A DNA stretch of 26,519 bases from Ignavibacteriota bacterium (lineage in GTDB: Bacteria > Bacteroidota > Ignavibacteria > Palsa-1295): positions 1-26,519 of the forward strand of contig JANYLL010000144.1 of assembly GCA_025357895.1 (NCBI GenBank). The letters run 5' to 3'. The position numbers were made by a program, and so were the translations under genes. The notes under the pieces are model-generated. The model had not been told where the DNA came from and did not search any database. It worked only from the letters and a program-made list of their open reading frames with translations. The first letter of the stretch is position 1. Every line of letters starts with the position of its first letter. Positions 24,762 through 26,519 of the stretch are shown piece by piece.

Positions 24762-25456
24762 TCGAAGAAAAAGCCGCCTACCGCAAAAAAGTAACTCGCC
24801 GCGATGTGATGGCGCTCATTAGTGAAGGCGAGGGACTTCATATCGAATTCAAGCGGCATTTTTCTTCGCCCGAAAAAATTGCGAAGGAGATGATCGCCTT
24901 CGCGAACACCAAAGGCGGCACGATACTTTTCGGAGTTGATGACGACGGAAGCGTATTTGGTTTGCAAAGCGAAAAATCTGAGCTCTCAGAGATCGAACAC
25001 ACCAGCCAATTCCTCTGCGATCCGCCTATTGCAATATCCTGTGATATTATTCCGTGGTCAGGAAAAAAAGATATTATTGCCGTCACAGTTCCAACGAGTA
25101 TGAATAAGCCTCATACGCTTATCGAATACGATGCTGCAGGCAAGCGAGTGGTGAACGGCGCGCGAACAGGATTTGTGCGAGTGAAAGATAAATCACTTCA
25201 GGCAAGCAAGGAGGTGATGAAGGTCATGCGCGCATTCCGCACCGATGCCCCGCCTCTGCGCATTGCTATCGGATATAACGAGCGTGTGCTGTTCGAATAT
25301 CTTGAAGAGAATGGGAAAATAACTGTAGGTGAATTTGCTGAACTCGTCAATATCTCCCGCCGCCGTGCCTCGAAAATATTAGTTGATCTTGTCCGTGCAG
25401 GAACACTGCTTCTGCATACAGTTGAATCAGCAGAGTTTTTTTCGCTGGGGGAATAG
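24746..25456 (+). CDS. Schlafen/AlbA_2-domain protein with C-terminal winged helix
   Basis: The 236-residue product has an AlbA_2 (Schlafen, formerly 'divergent AAA_4') domain at about residues 25-140: GLHIEFKRHF, then AFANTKGGTILFGVDDDGSV, the diagnostic E-x-K and N-x-x-GG-x-x-x-x-G-x-x-D-x-G pattern. The C-terminal about 60 residues (VLFEYLEENGKITVGEFAEL, SRRRASKILVDLV) form a predicted winged helix. Relatives are putative nucleic-acid-binding regulators or nucleases; the family is also found with defence and toxin genes, but no nuclease triad is assigned here. ATG 24746 has AAGGA about 12-16 bases upstream and overlaps the lipoprotein gene by 16 bases; M5 is an alternative. Its 3' end is duplicated 560 bases downstream. 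Confidence 0.82.
   Translation: MFEGMIEEKAAYRKKVTRRDVMALISEGEGLHIEFKRHFSSPEKIAKEMIAFANTKGGTILFGVDDDGSVFGLQSEKSELSEIEHTSQFLCDPPIAISCDIIPWSGKKDIIAVTVPTSMNKPHTLIEYDAAGKRVVNGARTGFVRVKDKSLQASKEVMKVMRAFRTDAPPLRIAIGYNERVLFEYLEENGKITVGEFAELVNISRRRASKILVDLVRAGTLLLHTVESAEFFSLGE
25359..25453. repeat. Direct repeat copy 1 (3' end of the Schlafen-like gene)
   Basis: This segment recurs at 25919-26013 at a constant offset of 560 bases. The last 52 bases (25401-25452) are identical to 25961-26012; the 40 bases before them differ at 7 positions. It brackets hicB and hicA together with copy 2. Confidence 0.9.
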
Positions 25457-25503
25457 GACATGATTTGTCGGAGCGGAAAGAGAAAATTTGATGTTCTATT
25501 TCT

Positions 25504-25710
25504 ATGCATACAACTTTATCGGCAGTTTATCAGCAGCGGGGTGATTGGTATATCGGCTATGTAGAAGAACTCCCCGGCGCTAATGTGCAGGAACATATCC
25601 TCGAACAAGCGCGCGAAAGTTTGAAGGAAGCGGTCACTCTTATTATTGAATCAAATCGTACATTAGGTCGTGAAGAACTTCATGGTGAACCTGTCTTACG
25701 CGAAGAGTAA
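25504..25710 (+). CDS. hicB: HicB-family antitoxin
   Basis: The 68-residue protein is a short HicB: a partial RNase H-like fold beginning TTLSAVYQQRGDWYIGYVEE, the family signature ELPGANVQEHILEQARESL, and the tail GREELHGEPVLREE. There is no added helix-turn-helix or ribbon-helix-helix domain, as is usual in this short subfamily. In HicBA modules it binds and neutralises the mRNA-cleaving HicA toxin. Here HicB comes first and the hicA coding sequence follows after 11 bases, but hicA is frameshifted, so the antitoxin may be orphaned. The ATG at 25504 has no clear Shine-Dalgarno. Confidence 0.85.
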   Translation: MHTTLSAVYQQRGDWYIGYVEELPGANVQEHILEQARESLKEAVTLIIESNRTLGREELHGEPVLREE

Positions 25711-25721
25711 GAAGTTGAAGT

Positions 25722-25911
25722 GTGAAACGGGCGCGACCTTATTCAGCTTCTTGACCAGCAAGGCTGTAAATTCCTCAGAGAAGGAGCAAATCATACCGTT
25801 TATCTTAACCCTTCGAGTAAAAAGACTTCTACGATACCCCGTCATAAGGAAGTTGACGATTTTCTCGAAAAAAAGATTTGCAAGGATTTGGGAATTAGAT
25901 TGAAAAAGTAA
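25722..25911 (+). pseudogene. hicA: hicA toxin gene, disrupted by a +1 frameshift near its start
   Basis: From 25735 one frame reads DLIQLLDQQGCKFL, REGANHTVYLNPSSKKTS, TIPRHKEVDDFL and EKKICKDLGIRLKK, then TAA at 25909-25911: a nearly full HicA with the catalytic His in GANHTVY. That frame has a TGA at 25723 just upstream and no ATG, GTG or TTG after it until close to the end. If one G of the GGG run at 25729-25731 is removed, GTG 25722 opens MKRRDLIQLL, the standard HicA start, 62 residues long. So one inserted base in a G run breaks the gene at codon 3-4. A sequencing or assembly error is possible. If real, the toxin is inactive. The family is a small double-stranded RNA-binding-fold ribonuclease. 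Confidence 0.85.
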
Positions 25912-25917
25912 CTCACA

Positions 25918-26016
25918 CGCCGCGTTGCTTCGAAAATTTTAATTGATCTCGTCCGTGCCGGAACACTGCTTCTGCATACAGTTGAATCAGCAGAGTTTTT
26001 TTCGCTGGGGGAGTGA
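25918..26016 (+). pseudogene. Remnant: duplicated C-terminal tail of the Schlafen-like gene
   Basis: This fragment encodes RRVASKILIDLVRAGTLL, then LHTVESAEFFSLGE and a TGA stop. It matches the last 33 residues of the gene ending at 25456 (RRRASKILVDLV...) with two amino-acid changes and a TAG-to-TGA stop change. No AlbA_2 domain precedes it; it begins 6 bases after the hicA stop. It is either the scar of a second Schlafen gene that lost its body, or a tail duplicated during insertion of hicBA. Confidence 0.85.
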
Positions 26017-26067
26017 TCAGTGAAACTAAGCTAATTTAAACATAGTTTGAGTCCCATTGAATAAAAC

Positions 26068-26304
26068 ATGTATAAAGCTAACATTGGTTTTTCAGCGGAA
26101 GCCGGAAGCGAAGACAAATCATTTTCAACCTACGAAGAAGCGATAAGTTACGCAAATGACCGTGCATTATACTATAAAAGAAATAATCATTCTATCAGTG
26201 GGGAATGGAAGGTATATAATGAGGACAATCCATTGGAATGTACACGCTCGGGTGAATTGAAAACAGACTATGAAATTGTCAAGGGAAGATTTAATAATGG
26301 TTAA
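26068..26304 (+). CDS. Hypothetical small protein
   Basis: This 78-residue ORF starts at an ATG preceded by AAAAC and encodes a soluble, rather acidic protein (SAEAGSEDKSFSTYEEAISY, GEWKVYNEDNPLEC, KTDYEIVKGRFNNG) with no signal peptide or membrane helix. I do not recognise the family. Coding is supported by a natural amino-acid composition, a full-length frame without better rivals on either strand, and a following gene 23 bases later in the same direction. It sits in the accessory patch next to the hicBA remnant. A possible role as a small partner of the next gene is only a guess from spacing. Confidence 0.55.
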   Translation: MYKANIGFSAEAGSEDKSFSTYEEAISYANDRALYYKRNNHSISGEWKVYNEDNPLECTRSGELKTDYEIVKGRFNNG

Positions 26305-26327
26305 TTGACGACACATTTTTTTTTGAT

Positions 26328-26519
26328 ATGCAATTCAATAGCTTTGTCTGGAATCTATATGCCAACTCCGAAAATGGGAGTGCAAAAATTTCTGAATACA
26401 ACAGTCCAGATGCCATCTTTCTGGCTCGAAATTTTACACCTGAAAAGCTTGAATTTTTTCGTGAAGTAAATGAGGAACTTTGGAAGTCGCTTGGGATAAT
26501 CGAAGATTCGATAGAGATT
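26328..26519 (+). CDS. Unrecognised protein, 3'-truncated by window end
   Basis: An ATG at 26328, after a T-run and TTTGAT, opens a frame that stays open for 64 codons to the last base of the window. The visible start is MQFNSFVWNLYANSENGSAK, followed by ISEYNSPDAIFLARNFTPEK and LEFFREVNEELWKSLGIIED. There is no signal peptide; the segment is mixed helix/strand. I cannot assign a family from this fragment. It follows the 78-residue ORF by 23 bases in the same direction and may form a pair with it. Confidence 0.55.
   Translation, partial: MQFNSFVWNLYANSENGSAKISEYNSPDAIFLARNFTPEKLEFFREVNEELWKSLGIIEDSIEI

Noticed and set aside
25670..25903. 77-residue plus-strand ORF overlapping hicB and hicA
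   Set aside because: It is the wrong frame of the hicA region. The adjacent frame gives clear HicA homology; this one has no family resemblance and starts inside hicB.
1..26519. CRISPR array, transposase, integrase or prophage genes
   Set aside because: No regularly spaced direct repeats and no protein with recombinase, transposase or phage structural motifs were seen.

Overview
The window reads as chromosomal DNA of an FCB-group bacterium, most like Chlorobiota/Ignavibacteriota/Kapabacteria. The basis is four proteins with type IX secretion (T9SS) C-terminal sorting domains, IgGFc-binding and choice-of-anchor D cargo architecture, DUF5683 and DUF971 genes, and moderate GC. The taxonomic call is inference; no rRNA or tRNA gene is present to confirm it.

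Layout. (1) 2-6475: two tandem, paralogous giant secreted proteins, the first cut by the window edge, closed by a strong terminator at about 6492-6560. (2) 6698-8817: an outer-membrane beta-barrel protein with its own terminator, then transaldolase. (3) 8895-13435: an 1187-residue multidomain flavin/iron-sulfur oxidoreductase that looks like a fused NfnB-NfnA (GltD-like plus PyrK-like) enzyme, followed closely by a lipoprotein and a DUF971 protein. (4) 13567-15483: three consecutive cyclophilin-type peptidyl-prolyl isomerases with different predicted locations, ending in a terminator. (5) 15632-20554: a T9SS-sorted sialidase-like propeller, a CopD-like membrane protein, a Nudix hydrolase and, on the minus strand, a second T9SS-sorted Asp-box propeller. 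(6) 20555-22835: an AT-rich intergenic region and the chromosome-partition pair parA-parB. (7) 22974-25456: RidA, a DUF5683 protein, a propeller lipoprotein and a Schlafen/AlbA_2 protein, tightly packed or overlapping and probably one operon. (8) 25457-26519: a small accessory patch with a HicB antitoxin, a frameshifted hicA toxin gene, a duplicated tail of the Schlafen gene, and two unrecognised genes, the last cut by the window end.

Repeats are a second theme. A short palindrome (GGACGGAC-loop-GTCCGTC-NN-ACTAA) occurs upstream of the large oxidoreductase and again between parA and parB. A 120-bp element with nearly perfect terminal inverted repeats and two side hairpins lies between parB and ridA. 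The most unusual local structures are the Schlafen-tail direct repeats bracketing hicBA, the loss of the active-site Phe in the middle cyclophilin, and the Nfn-like fusion. I found no CRISPR array, transposase, phage gene or RNA gene.
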